The notes under the pieces: generated by a model
Seen by the model: the letters and a program-made list of their open reading frames with translations, nothing else
The model's database searches: none
Told to the model about the DNA's origin: nothing
Position numbers and translations under genes: made by a program
NCBI RefSeq assembly: GCF_035920445.1
Contig: NZ_CP109162.1
Coordinates: forward strand, 2,604,001 to 2,668,000
DNA from: Nocardia sp. NBC_01730
GTDB taxonomy: Bacteria; Actinomycetota; Actinomycetes; Mycobacteriales; Mycobacteriaceae
DNA: 64,000 nucleotides
Reading direction: 5' to 3'
Shown: piece by piece, positions 28,448-36,763 of the stretch
Layout: each line of letters starts with the position of its first letter
Position numbering within the stretch: position 1 is the stretch's first letter

Positions 28448-29503
28448 ATGGCACACGGGACTGTCAGTAACGAGAGGGACCCGGATGAGCTGCTCGTCCT
28501 TCCACTCCCGCAGCTCCTGCCACGGAAGCGTTCAGAGTTGGAGTCCGCCGCCAGGACGGTGATGGATTCGTCCTTGGCGCCTGGCAGGATGCACGACGAC
28601 GCACGCACTTTCGCAATCGCGGCGAAACGCTGCCTTGCTCGCTATTGCGGCGATCTCGCCGACAACCCGACGAACATCGCAGAGCCGACCGGTGAAGACT
28701 TCACCGGACACGATTCCTTCTTCGCAGTCATTCGCGTCTCGACCAAGCCGGAGGTCGCGCTGCTCGCCGGCGCTGCCCTGAGCCATGCCCGCATCTTGAC
28801 GGACCTGACCGAGATGGGGACTACCCTTTCTCTCGATCAGGTGAGGGAATTGCTCGATGGATACGCAGCGATCTGCCGGTACGCGGGCATGCGCAGCAAT
28901 GCCGATCACGGTCGGCCACGCACCGATTTCGGATACTTGGTCAGCGGCGGAGGCTACCGTCCTGCGACGCGTTGGCGATTGGGGCATCAGCACTTCTTCG
29001 TCCAGCTACAGTCGCTTGTCACGGCGTTGAACCTACTGAGCAGCGCCGTGGTAGGCGAAGACGAGCCCGGCATCCGCGAGGCGCTGCAGCTCGCCACGCT
29101 GCTGGCGCTCAGTGCATCCGCCGGCATGCGGTTTGCCGCAGATTTCCATGCCTGCGACTACCATTCGGTTCGCGGCTCGATGAGCCCGCCGCGCGTTGCC
29201 GCCGGATTCAGCGGCCTGCAAACCCGCGACCACCACGCCCTGGTCCAGGCGTTCCAGACCCTGCCGTTGGGTGTCCTGCGGTCGTTTCCCGCGGAGTACG
29301 AGACGTTCCTAACCGCCGTAGGCTCCGTGTACACCGCGCACGTCCACGTATGCGAATTCTTCGGTGACGGCGACGGGCCGAGCCTTCGCATGCAGACACG
29401 AGCCGCTGGACCTCACCGTCTATCCGGCGCCGCAGTGGCCGAAGCACTGGCACATTCCCGGCTCCGCATACTCGATCCAGCCGAGGACAGCAACGGTGCG
29501 TGA
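28448..29503 (+). CDS. Hypothetical protein, unknown family, paired with the O-methyltransferase
   Basis: A 351-residue soluble, mostly helical protein that I do not recognise. It has no signal peptide or membrane helix. Notable stretches: PRTDFGYLVSGGGYRPATRW (mid), GMRFAADFHACDYHSVRG, and QTRDHHALVQAFQTLPLG; His and Cys density in the last third could mean metal or heme binding, which is only a guess. GGAGGGG lies about 9 nt before the ATG. It follows the methyltransferase closely on the same strand, suggesting a two-gene cargo. Confidence 0.7.
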   Translation: MAHGTVSNERDPDELLVLPLPQLLPRKRSELESAARTVMDSSLAPGRMHDDARTFAIAAKRCLARYCGDLADNPTNIAEPTGEDFTGHDSFFAVIRVSTKPEVALLAGAALSHARILTDLTEMGTTLSLDQVRELLDGYAAICRYAGMRSNADHGRPRTDFGYLVSGGGYRPATRWRLGHQHFFVQLQSLVTALNLLSSAVVGEDEPGIREALQLATLLALSASAGMRFAADFHACDYHSVRGSMSPPRVAAGFSGLQTRDHHALVQAFQTLPLGVLRSFPAEYETFLTAVGSVYTAHVHVCEFFGDGDGPSLRMQTRAAGPHRLSGAAVAEALAHSRLRILDPAEDSNGA

Positions 29504-29689
29504 TCAGCTCGGCCGCGGGACACCACGCTGTCCATTCCACGTCTCTGTGCAGTACGCGGCGGTGGAACGTGAGGGACGGCGAGCAGGGCACCCGCGGCGG
29601 TGGCGAGCATGCCATGGGCAACACTCGAGGACGGCTCTCACGCCATCCCGGTTCAGTGATACTGCAACAGAATCGGGGCGCCGAGGGAT

Positions 29690-30400
29690 CCTCGCCGGTC
29701 GAGTTGACTCCGGCGCACCGGACCGTCCCAATAGCGGCGGACCTGGTAATGGTCGAGGCCGACTTCGGTTTTGGCGGTCTGGAAGCAGTCCTCGATCGGC
29801 CAGCGGGCGCCAGCGACCCGGATCAGTTCGTCATCGCTGGTCCCGGTGGGTGCGCAGCACCGGTAGTAGGCGATTTCGAGCTCGCCAGTTGTCCACGAGT
29901 AGGTCGGCAGCGAGCCACCGCCCAGTCGAACATCCGCGGCCCTTTGGCGCCGGCACCGCAGCTGAGCCGTTTCCATGCTTGCGAAGGTGCTTGTGCAACA
30001 AGGTGATCAGCGCGGGTGCAGCCCGCGGTGACCGGGATGGTTTGGCTGCGTGGGACCGCGACCACATAGCCGATCCGCCGCTCTTCCAGCCAGGTCCGGA
30101 ACTTGTAGTCACCGCCGTAGGCTTCCTCCGCGGTAACCCACCGCGCGGGCACTCCGGCATCCAGCGCCCGTGCCAGCATTTGCTTGGCCAACGTTGCTTT
30201 GGTGGCGAAGGCAACCTCGTCGGGCACCGACAACCCCGTCGACATCCCACGCAGCCTTGTTCAACAGCCGCTGCGTCCCGTCCGGCGTCATATCGCCAGC
30301 CGCTTCCGCCAAGGTCCAGCCGTTCTTACCGGCCAACGGCGCCAACAGTCCCCACACACCCATCGATGCCTGGACCACGACCCGGCCGCCCCGCACCGTC
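29690..30400 (-). pseudogene. IS701-family transposase remnant
   Basis: Three pieces in different frames: an N-terminal part (LLAPLAGKNGWTLAEAAGD, TPDGTQRLLNKAAWDVDGV), a middle part (SVPDEVAFATKATLAKQMLA, WVTAEEAYGGDYKFRTWLEE) and a C-terminal part (VAGARWPIEDCFQTAKTEVG). About 110 residues around the first catalytic Asp are deleted between pieces one and two, and frameshifts separate the rest. Terminal inverted repeats were not found. Confidence 0.8.
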
Positions 30401-30568
30401 CCGTAATCCTTTGCGGACCAACCTGCGATCCTTTGGACGAGATGCGAGCCGCGACTTCATATCACCTCCCGGTGGACCTCGAGGCCGGAAACCGGCTGAT
30501 GATCACGGGCGCGTACTGCATGACCTTTTGCGACGGTGGGGTTCTGCGGGTATCCACCACTTCGCCAG

Positions 30569-30615
30569 TACACCTGCCCGTACAGTCTTCGTGTGATCCA
30601 GTCCGTACACCTGTA
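30569..30615 (+). promoter_or_regulatory. Two TACACCTG boxes upstream of the Eis-like gene (possible operator)
   Basis: TACACCTGCC (30569-30578) and TACACCTGTA (30606-30615) lie 37 bp apart. The second is a dyad, TACA-CC-TGTA, and ends 14 nt before the GTG start. The arrangement suits a dimeric repressor or activator, but no protein is assigned. Confidence 0.35.
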
Positions 30616-30629
30616 GAGGACGCCTGCCC

Positions 30630-31898
30630 GTGAGCCACACCCTGCCTGATGGATTCAGTCTCGTAGAAGGAATTCCCGAGGATCGTTATCCCGAATGGCT
30701 GGGCTGCTGGTTGACCACGCTCGCTACCCCGACCGACCCGGATCCGGCCATTGTGGACTTCCACCGCCAGGTCTATCCGCCCGAGCGAGCCATCGCGATC
30801 CAGGACAACCACGGGTACGGCGCGACGAACACTTCGCTGGACTGCGACCTGGTTCTGCCAGGTGGCGCCGCGGTGCCGGCGGCCTTGTGCACCGGTGGTT
30901 TCTGCCACCCGACACTTACTCGACGGGGGCTGATGACGATCATGCTGGATCGGCTGTACCGACGGGCCGCGGAGGAGGAGAAGGCTTTGTGCGCGGATTC
31001 GCCCTCGGAGTGGCCCATCTACCAGCGATTCGGGCACGGCCCTGCTGTCTGGTACGAATATGCTGAGATCGATGTGCGCCGGGCGGGTTTGCGCGACGAT
31101 GTGCCCGGAGCAGGCATCCGGCCGCGGCGAGTCATCGGGAAAGAGGCCGGGAAAACTGCCCAGCGGGTGTACGCACTGCAGGCCGCAGCGACCCCTGGCG
31201 AAGTCATTCCCCCCGCGGCCTTCTGGGATCGGCTTTCCACCGAGCCGTCCTCGCCCGCATTGGAGACGACACTGTCGCTCAGCGGTCCCGGCGGCGGACC
31301 ACGGCATTGTGCCGCGATCGAAAACCGCGGCTTCGTCTCGTACCGGATCACCCCGGGTTGGACACCGGAGCAGGCACCCAATGGTGTGCTGAAGGTTATC
31401 GACTTTCTGGCGGCCGACAGCGAAACCGCAGGTGCGCTGTGGCGGTATCTGTTCTCGATCGACATGATCGGCGAGATCCACGTGCGGCGGCTGCCGATGG
31501 ACGATCCGCTGCGCTGGTGGGTCACTGACGCACGGTGGATTCGGAGTCTCCGCCGGGACGGGCTTTGGCTGCGCCTGCTCGACGTACCCAGGACGCTGGA
31601 GGCCCGTCAGTGGTCGGCCGACGGCGTACTCACGATTCGGGTGCACGACGCCAGGGGCTATACAGCGGGGACCTACCGTCTGGAAGTCGACAGCGGAGTG
31701 GGTGTGTGCCGACGTACGACAGCAGAGCACGACCTCGAGATGGACGTGTCGACCCTGGGCGCGATCGTGCTTGGTGGGACCTCGGCTTCCGGCGTCCATC
31801 GGGGTGGACGCCTTCACGCCCGAGACCCTCGCCATGTGCGGCTCTGGGATGTCATGGCCACTCCAGAGCGTGCACCCTTTGTGTCCTACTTGCTCTAG
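30630..31898 (+). CDS. Eis-like GNAT acetyltransferase
   Basis: A 422-residue member of the enhanced-intracellular-survival family: two N-terminal GNAT-like domains and an SCP2-like C-terminal domain. Eis enzymes acetylate amines, including aminoglycosides, using acetyl-CoA. Visible family traits are CTGGFCHPTLTRRGLMTIML (acetyl-CoA loop region), DPLRWWVTDARWIRSLRRDG and the terminal APFVSYLL, the end that supplies the active-site carboxylate. The GTG start follows GAGGA by about 10 nt. Two palindromic boxes lie upstream. It is intact within the decayed island, so it may be selected cargo. Confidence 0.85.
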   Translation: MSHTLPDGFSLVEGIPEDRYPEWLGCWLTTLATPTDPDPAIVDFHRQVYPPERAIAIQDNHGYGATNTSLDCDLVLPGGAAVPAALCTGGFCHPTLTRRGLMTIMLDRLYRRAAEEEKALCADSPSEWPIYQRFGHGPAVWYEYAEIDVRRAGLRDDVPGAGIRPRRVIGKEAGKTAQRVYALQAAATPGEVIPPAAFWDRLSTEPSSPALETTLSLSGPGGGPRHCAAIENRGFVSYRITPGWTPEQAPNGVLKVIDFLAADSETAGALWRYLFSIDMIGEIHVRRLPMDDPLRWWVTDARWIRSLRRDGLWLRLLDVPRTLEARQWSADGVLTIRVHDARGYTAGTYRLEVDSGVGVCRRTTAEHDLEMDVSTLGAIVLGGTSASGVHRGGRLHARDPRHVRLWDVMATPERAPFVSYLL

Positions 31899-32028
31899 GC
31901 GACGAGGGACGCTTTTCACCAGCCAGCCCGCACTCGCGGCCTCAAACACCACAGGGTAGCCAAATCCGGGGCAGCTCAGCGAGTCAACCGAACTCGGGGC
32001 AGTCCCGAATAACGGAAAGGAACGATCT

Positions 32029-32565
32029 GTGATCTCCAGGATCTTCGATAATGAGAGCAGGCGCCGTATGAACATGTCCGGCATCGGTGCTCGCGCCAGC
32101 GTCTGCGTGGCAATTGCGTTCCTCGGCTGTGCAGGGACCCTCACCCCCGCCTCCGCCACCCCCTTGCCAAGCGACGATATCGAGGCTATTTGTGTCGCGC
32201 AGATGGCCGCACTTCCCATTATTGCGGAAACGGGGATCTTCACGGGGCAGGACACAGTTTCGTGCACTGACAGTGAGGGGAAGCCTCTGGCCTCGGGAAC
32301 ATCGGAGATTGCGAGCACGGCCGCCGGTTCGCAATGCGAGGACACGGTCACAACTCACTGGACCGACGGGACACGTACCACCACCAAGACCAACGGACAC
32401 ACGGACATCGCAAACAAAGCGTTCGCAGCCACCGGACAGGTGTCCGCCGACAGCACGCGCTTCGCGAACGACACCGTGACCGTCGTCGGTAGCGGCGCGG
32501 TACCGAACTGCGATGACGGACCGCAGTCGGGCGTCTCCGTCTACGTCGTCACTTTCAGGCACTGA
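32029..32565 (+). CDS. Secreted protein of unknown function
   Basis: A 178-residue protein with a Sec signal peptide: an Arg-rich start, hydrophobic core (VCVAIAFLGCAGTLTPASA) and likely cleavage after ASA before TPLPSDD. The mature part has four cysteines (ICVAQ, SCTDS, QCEDT, NCDDG), probably two disulfides, and a Thr-rich middle. No family recognised. AAAGGA lies 7 nt before the GTG start. A strong hairpin terminator follows directly. Confidence 0.75.
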   Translation: MISRIFDNESRRRMNMSGIGARASVCVAIAFLGCAGTLTPASATPLPSDDIEAICVAQMAALPIIAETGIFTGQDTVSCTDSEGKPLASGTSEIASTAAGSQCEDTVTTHWTDGTRTTTKTNGHTDIANKAFAATGQVSADSTRFANDTVTVVGSGAVPNCDDGPQSGVSVYVVTFRH

Positions 32566-32584
32566 AGTCTGACTTGAGATTTAA

Positions 32585-32622
32585 CCGTGTGGCCCCGGCT
32601 GTGCCGGGGCCACACGGGTTTT
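32585..32622 (+). terminator. Strong intrinsic terminator
   Basis: A perfect 15-bp stem, CCGTGTGGCCCCGGC with GCCGGGGCCACACGG, with a 3-nt TGT loop, followed by a GTTTT run. It lies 19 nt after the stop of the secreted-protein gene and is the best terminator in the window. Confidence 0.88.
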
Positions 32623-32729
32623 GCCGACATCGGGGTGTGGTGCGATGTGCCGGTTCTTGGAGCCTTTCGGTCAGCCGGGGCCGGGTCTGGACTGTTTCGG
32701 CGCGCTGGCCGGAAGGGGGTTTTCCGGCG

Positions 32730-33144
32730 GAGGTGGCGAAACCCGCAGGCCGAGATGCCCACAGCCACAAAGGTTTCGGGTTACGGTAACCGGGCAGCCG
32801 ATCCACGCTCAGCAGGATCAGGCTGCCCTCGATGATCGGCAACGGACCGCAGTGGGTGGCTCAGCGACCGGAATGGGTGAGCCGGGGATGCAGCCGCGAC
32901 CATGCCTCGGTGCGGGCGGTGACGGTGCTGGTGGTGACCGAGGGCGCTGGTAGGTGGCCGGGTCGGCAAGGTTGAACAGAGGCCCGTGGGGCGGCGGGCG
33001 GCCGGTGCGTGCCCGCCGCTGCCGGAAGCAGTACACCCGGTCGGAACCGACCCGGCCCAGCAACTGCACCGGCAGATCGGCCAAAAGCAAGGCCAGCCAG
33101 CAGATGTCGTAGCCGGCCGGCGCCGCTGTCGAGGCCGCTCTCAT
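32730..33144 (-). pseudogene. DDE transposase remnant (IS701/IS4-like)
   Basis: Middle part of a transposase in three frames: DICWLALLLADLPVQLLGRV and RTGRPPPHGPLFNLADPATY, then EAWSRLHPRLTHSGR, then PLPIIEGSLILLSVDRLPGY and PKPLWLWASRPAG. N- and C-terminal parts, including the last catalytic Glu region, are missing. It marks the right edge of the decayed island, next to the F420 oxidoreductase gene. Confidence 0.75.
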
Positions 33145-33260
33145 CGGGCCTCCACCAGTACCTCACACGGTCGGTGTCGCCGGGCGCTCACAGCGCACAC
33201 AAGCTGCCACGCCGCAGCCGCCGCGACGGCGCACCACGTGCCGATTCCCACCGCGCTCAT
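33141..33260 (-). CDS. Small possible membrane peptide (39 aa)
   Basis: ATG at 33260 to TGA at 33141 encodes MSAVGIGTWCAVAAAAAWQL followed by VCAVSARRH, one hydrophobic stretch with a charged tail. It follows the F420 oxidoreductase gene on the same strand. There is no ribosome binding site, and its end touches the transposase remnant, so it may be the stump of a larger gene cut by the insertion. Confidence 0.3.
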   Translation of the reverse strand: MSAVGIGTWCAVAAAAAWQLVCAVSARRHRPCEVLVEAR

Positions 33261-33306
33261 AGCGCACGCCACGCTCGGCCGACGGACGCCGCGGCCGGCC
33301 ACCTGC

Positions 33307-34344
33307 TCATCCAACCCCCTCGGTAGCGTTCACCGGATGCGCCAGGCGCGGCAGCACCGATTCGCCGTACGCCTCCAGCGTCGCGGTCTTGGCGTCGTGC
33401 TGGAGGTATACCGCGAACTGGTGGACGCCGAGCTTCTCCAGCTCGCGCAGCCGGGCCAGCTGGTCGTCGGGCGTGCCGAGCAGGCAGAAGCGGTCCACAA
33501 TGGCATCGGGCACGAACTCCGCGTGCGTATTGCCCGCGCGCCCGTGCTGGTTGTAGTCGTACCCCTGCCTGCCCGCGATGTATTCGGTGAGCGCGGCCGG
33601 AATGTCGCTGCCCGACCCGTATTTCGCGACGAGGTCGGCGACGTGGTTGCCGACCATTCCGCCGAACCATCGGCACTGCTCCCGTGCGTGCGCCAGCGCC
33701 GAATCCGATCCGTCGGTGATGTACGCGGGCGCGGCGACGCAGATCCGGATCGACGCCGGGTCGCGGCCCACCCGTTCGGCCGCCGCCCGCACCCGGGCGA
33801 TGGTCCACGCCGTGATGTCCGGGTCGGCCAGTTGGAGGATGAACCCGTCGGCCACCTCCCCGGTCAGATCGAGGGCGCGGGGACCGTACCCGGCCACCCA
33901 CACCTCCAGCCGCGAGGCGGCCGCCCAGGGGAACCGGACGACGGTGTCGCCGACCCGCGCGCTGCGGCCGTTGCCGAGTTCCCGGATCACCTCGACCGAT
34001 TCCCGCAGCGTGGCCAGGGTGGTCGGCTTGCCGCCCAGGGTCCGCACAGCCGAGTCACCGCGACCGATCCCGCACACGGTGCGGTTGCCGAACATGTCGT
34101 TCAGCGTGGCGAAGGTCGACGCCGTCACCGTCCAGTCCCGGGTGGCCGGGTTGGTCACCATCGGACCGACGACGACCTTGCGGGTGGCGGCGAGGATCTG
34201 GCTGTGGATGACATAGGGCTCTTGCCAGAGCAGATGCGAATCGAAGGTCCAGACGTGCGAGAACCCGTGCGTCTCCGCCAGTCTGGCCAGTTCGACCACC
34301 CGCGAGGGAGGGGGTGTGCATTGCAGCACCACGCCGATGTCCAT
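33307..34344 (-). CDS. LLM-class F420-dependent oxidoreductase (TIGR03842-like)
   Basis: A 345-residue TIM-barrel luciferase-like oxidoreductase expected to use F420. Family blocks: MDIGVVLQCTPPPSRVVELA, WTFDSHLLWQEPYVI, VGPMVTNPATRDWTVTAS and the GIGRGDSAVRTLG loop. To my knowledge this subgroup occurs beside dihydropyrimidinase genes in actinomycetes, as here; its reaction is not established. The ATG at 34344 has GGAGAG about 6 nt upstream. It lies 22 nt downstream of hydA in a leftward operon. Confidence 0.88.
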   Translation of the reverse strand: MDIGVVLQCTPPPSRVVELARLAETHGFSHVWTFDSHLLWQEPYVIHSQILAATRKVVVGPMVTNPATRDWTVTASTFATLNDMFGNRTVCGIGRGDSAVRTLGGKPTTLATLRESVEVIRELGNGRSARVGDTVVRFPWAAASRLEVWVAGYGPRALDLTGEVADGFILQLADPDITAWTIARVRAAAERVGRDPASIRICVAAPAYITDGSDSALAHAREQCRWFGGMVGNHVADLVAKYGSGSDIPAALTEYIAGRQGYDYNQHGRAGNTHAEFVPDAIVDRFCLLGTPDDQLARLRELEKLGVHQFAVYLQHDAKTATLEAYGESVLPRLAHPVNATEGVG

Positions 34345-34366
34345 GCGGCACTCTCCGTTTCGAGGA

Positions 34367-35788
34367 TCAGAATAGATTCTGCGACAGTTCACGTTTGACG
34401 AACCGGCCGTGCCCCGCGCTACCGAGGTACGTGCCGTCGTCGACGATCACCCGGCCGCGGGACAGCACCGTGTCGACATGACCGTCGATCTCGAAGCCCT
34501 CATAGGCCGAGTAGTCCATGTTCATGTGATGGGTCTTGCCGAGCCCGATGCTGGTGTGACCGTTGGGGTCGTAGAGCACGATGTCGGCGTCCGCGCCCGG
34601 GCTGATCACGCCCTTGCGCGGGTACATGCCGAACATCCGAGCCGGTGTGGTGCAGCAGACATCGACCCAGCGTTCCAGTGCGATCCGTCCGGCCTTGACG
34701 CCCTGGAACATCAGGTCCATCCGGTGCTCGACGCCACCGATCCCGTTCGGGATCTTGCTGAAATCGCCTAGGCCCATCTCCTTCTGGTCTTTCATACAGA
34801 ACGGGCAGTGGTCGGTGCTGACGGTGGCGACGTCGCCGGTGCGCAGGTAGCGCCACAGCTCGTCCTGATGTCCTTCGGCCCTGGACCGCAGCGGCGTCGA
34901 GCACACCCATTTGGCCCCCTCGAAACCCGGTGCGCCCAACTGCTGTTCGAGCGAGAGATACAGATACTGCGGGCAGGTCTCGCCGAACACGTTCTGGCCG
35001 TTGCCGCGCGCGGCGGCGATCTGCGCGAGCGCCTGCTCGGCCGAGACGTGCACGACGTACAGTGGCGCACCGGTCAGGTGGGCCAGCATGATCGCACGAT
35101 GGGTGGCTTCCTCCTCCATCTGCCACGGCCTGGTCGTGCCGTGGAAGTACGGAGCGGTGTCCCCGCGCGCGATCGCCTGTTCGACAAGTACGTCGATAGC
35201 GATCCCGTTCTCGGCGTGCATCATGAGCAGCGCCCCGAGGTCACCGGCGGACTGCATGGCCCGCAGGATCTGGCCGTCGGTGGAGTAGAAGACACCGGGG
35301 TAGGCCATGAAGAGTTTGAAGCTGGTGACCCCTTCGGCCACCAATTCGCTCATCCCCTTCAAGGATTCGTCGTTGACCTCACCGATGATCTGATGGAAGC
35401 CGTAGTCGACCGCGCACTGTCCCGCCGCCTTCCGGTGCCAGGCGCCGAGCGTGTCCTGCAGCCGCTCGCCCGGTTTCTGGACGACGAAATCGATGATTGT
35501 GGTGGTGCCGCCCCAGGCGGCGGCGCGGGTGCCGGTTTCGAAGGTGTCGGATGCCTCGGTGCCACCGAAGGGCATCTGCATGTGGGTGTGGCCGTCCACG
35601 CCACCGGGGATCACGTACTTGCCGGTCGCGTCGATCACGACCTCGGCCGATTCCGTGAGGTCCGCGCCGAGCGCGGTGGCGCCGGGTTGCAGGACGGCGA
35701 CGATGGTCTCGCCGTCGACCAGTACGTCGAGCGGTTGCGATCCGGTGGACGAGACCACCGTGCCGCCGTGGATGAAGGTGCGCGTCAT
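34367..35788 (-). CDS. hydA: Dihydropyrimidinase / hydantoinase
   Basis: A 473-residue cyclic amidohydrolase that opens 5,6-dihydrouracil or dihydrothymine (or hydantoins) to N-carbamoyl-beta-amino acids. The binuclear metal site is visible: His67 and His69 (DGHTHM) and the carbamylated Lys158 (TSFKLFMAYPG), with STDHCPF further on. The ATG at 35788 is preferred to an in-frame start 13 codons upstream, by family N-terminus (TRTFIHGGTVV). It starts 16 nt after the stop of the carbamoyl hydrolase gene. Confidence 0.92.
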   Translation of the reverse strand: MTRTFIHGGTVVSSTGSQPLDVLVDGETIVAVLQPGATALGADLTESAEVVIDATGKYVIPGGVDGHTHMQMPFGGTEASDTFETGTRAAAWGGTTTIIDFVVQKPGERLQDTLGAWHRKAAGQCAVDYGFHQIIGEVNDESLKGMSELVAEGVTSFKLFMAYPGVFYSTDGQILRAMQSAGDLGALLMMHAENGIAIDVLVEQAIARGDTAPYFHGTTRPWQMEEEATHRAIMLAHLTGAPLYVVHVSAEQALAQIAAARGNGQNVFGETCPQYLYLSLEQQLGAPGFEGAKWVCSTPLRSRAEGHQDELWRYLRTGDVATVSTDHCPFCMKDQKEMGLGDFSKIPNGIGGVEHRMDLMFQGVKAGRIALERWVDVCCTTPARMFGMYPRKGVISPGADADIVLYDPNGHTSIGLGKTHHMNMDYSAYEGFEIDGHVDTVLSRGRVIVDDGTYLGSAGHGRFVKRELSQNLF

Positions 35789-35804
35789 GTCGGTCTCACC
35801 TGTC

Positions 35805-36641
35805 TCAGGGGGCCACCAGCGGCCCATAGGCGTCGGGGCGGCGGTCGCGGTAGAAGGCCCAGCGATCGCGCACCACCTTGATCAGGTCCATGTTCAGATC
35901 TCGGATCACCAACTCGGGGTGGGTGTCGGAGGCGACGTCGCCGACGAACTTTCCCTCCGGGTCGACGAAGTAGCTGGTGCCGTAGAAGTCGTCGTCGCCG
36001 TACTCCTCGACACCGACGCGGTTGATGGCGCCGATGAAGTACTCGTTGGCGACCGCGGACGCGGGCTGTTCCAGCTTCCACAGGTAGCCGGACAGGCCGC
36101 GCGAGGTGGCGGAGGGGTTGAACACGATCTCGGCGCCGGCCAGGCCCAGCGCGCGCCACCCCTCCGGGAAGTGCCGGTCGTAGCAGATGTAGACGCCGAC
36201 CTTGCCGACCGCCGTGTCGAACACCGGCCAGCCCAGGTTGCCCGGCCGGAAATAGAACTTCTCCCAGAATCCGTTGACGTGCGGGATGTGGTGCTTGCGG
36301 TACTTACCGAGGTAGCTGCCGTCGGCGTCGATCACCGCCGCCGTGTTGTACAGCAGACCGGGCTGCTCCTGCTCGTACACCGGTAGGACCATCACCAGGC
36401 CCAACTCCCGTGCCAGCGCGGCGAATCGCTCCGTCGTCGGCCCCGGCACGGATTCGGCGTAGTCGTAGAACTTCGCGTCCTGCAATTGGCAGAAATACGG
36501 GCCGTAGAACAGCTCCTGGAAGCAGACCACCGTCGCGCCCTGCTCGGCGGCCCGACGTGCGTAGTCCTCGTGCGCTTCGATCATGGACTCTTTGTCGCCG
36601 GTCCAGTTCGTCTGGACGAGCGCCGCTCGAACGATTCCCAT
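35805..36641 (-). CDS. Nitrilase-family N-carbamoyl amidohydrolase (beta-ureidopropionase-like)
   Basis: A 278-residue carbon-nitrogen hydrolase with the Glu-Lys-Cys triad: Glu43 (FQELFYGPYF), Lys116 (KYRKHHIP) and Cys153 (YICYDRHFPE). With hydA beside it, the likely reaction is N-carbamoyl-beta-alanine to beta-alanine, CO2 and ammonia. It is first in the leftward operon. A TATAAC box 5 nt before the ATG suggests a leaderless transcript, started opposite the MocR gene. Confidence 0.9.
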   Translation of the reverse strand: MGIVRAALVQTNWTGDKESMIEAHEDYARRAAEQGATVVCFQELFYGPYFCQLQDAKFYDYAESVPGPTTERFAALARELGLVMVLPVYEQEQPGLLYNTAAVIDADGSYLGKYRKHHIPHVNGFWEKFYFRPGNLGWPVFDTAVGKVGVYICYDRHFPEGWRALGLAGAEIVFNPSATSRGLSGYLWKLEQPASAVANEYFIGAINRVGVEEYGDDDFYGTSYFVDPEGKFVGDVASDTHPELVIRDLNMDLIKVVRDRWAFYRDRRPDAYGPLVAP

Positions 36642-36646
36642 GCTTT

Positions 36647-36652
36647 GTTATA
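36647..36652 (-). promoter_or_regulatory. Predicted -10 box of the pyrimidine-catabolism operon
   Basis: TATAAC on the minus strand, 5 nt before the ATG of the first gene. It is the most AT-rich promoter element in the window. Confidence 0.5.
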
Positions 36653-36672
36653 CTTCACCGAGAACTAATTCG

Positions 36673-36702
36673 GTTGTGTTACAACATTGTGGAAACAGTT
36701 TC
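36673..36702. promoter_or_regulatory. Possible MocR operator in the divergent promoter region
   Basis: Two small palindromes lie between the divergent starts: GTTGT-GTT-ACAAC (36673-36685) and GAAAC-A-GTTTC (36692-36702). They flank the expected RNA polymerase sites of both genes. Binding by the MocR protein is inferred from position only. Confidence 0.35.
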
Positions 36703-36751
36703 GTAGCCGTAAACCTTGGAGTCGGTCGTAGTCCCCACCCGGCGCCCGACA

Positions 36752-36757
36752 CAGAAT
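36752..36757 (+). promoter_or_regulatory. Predicted leaderless -10 box of the MocR gene
   Basis: CAGAAT lies 6 nt before the GTG at 36764. Confidence 0.4.
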
Positions 36758-36763
36758 GGCGCT

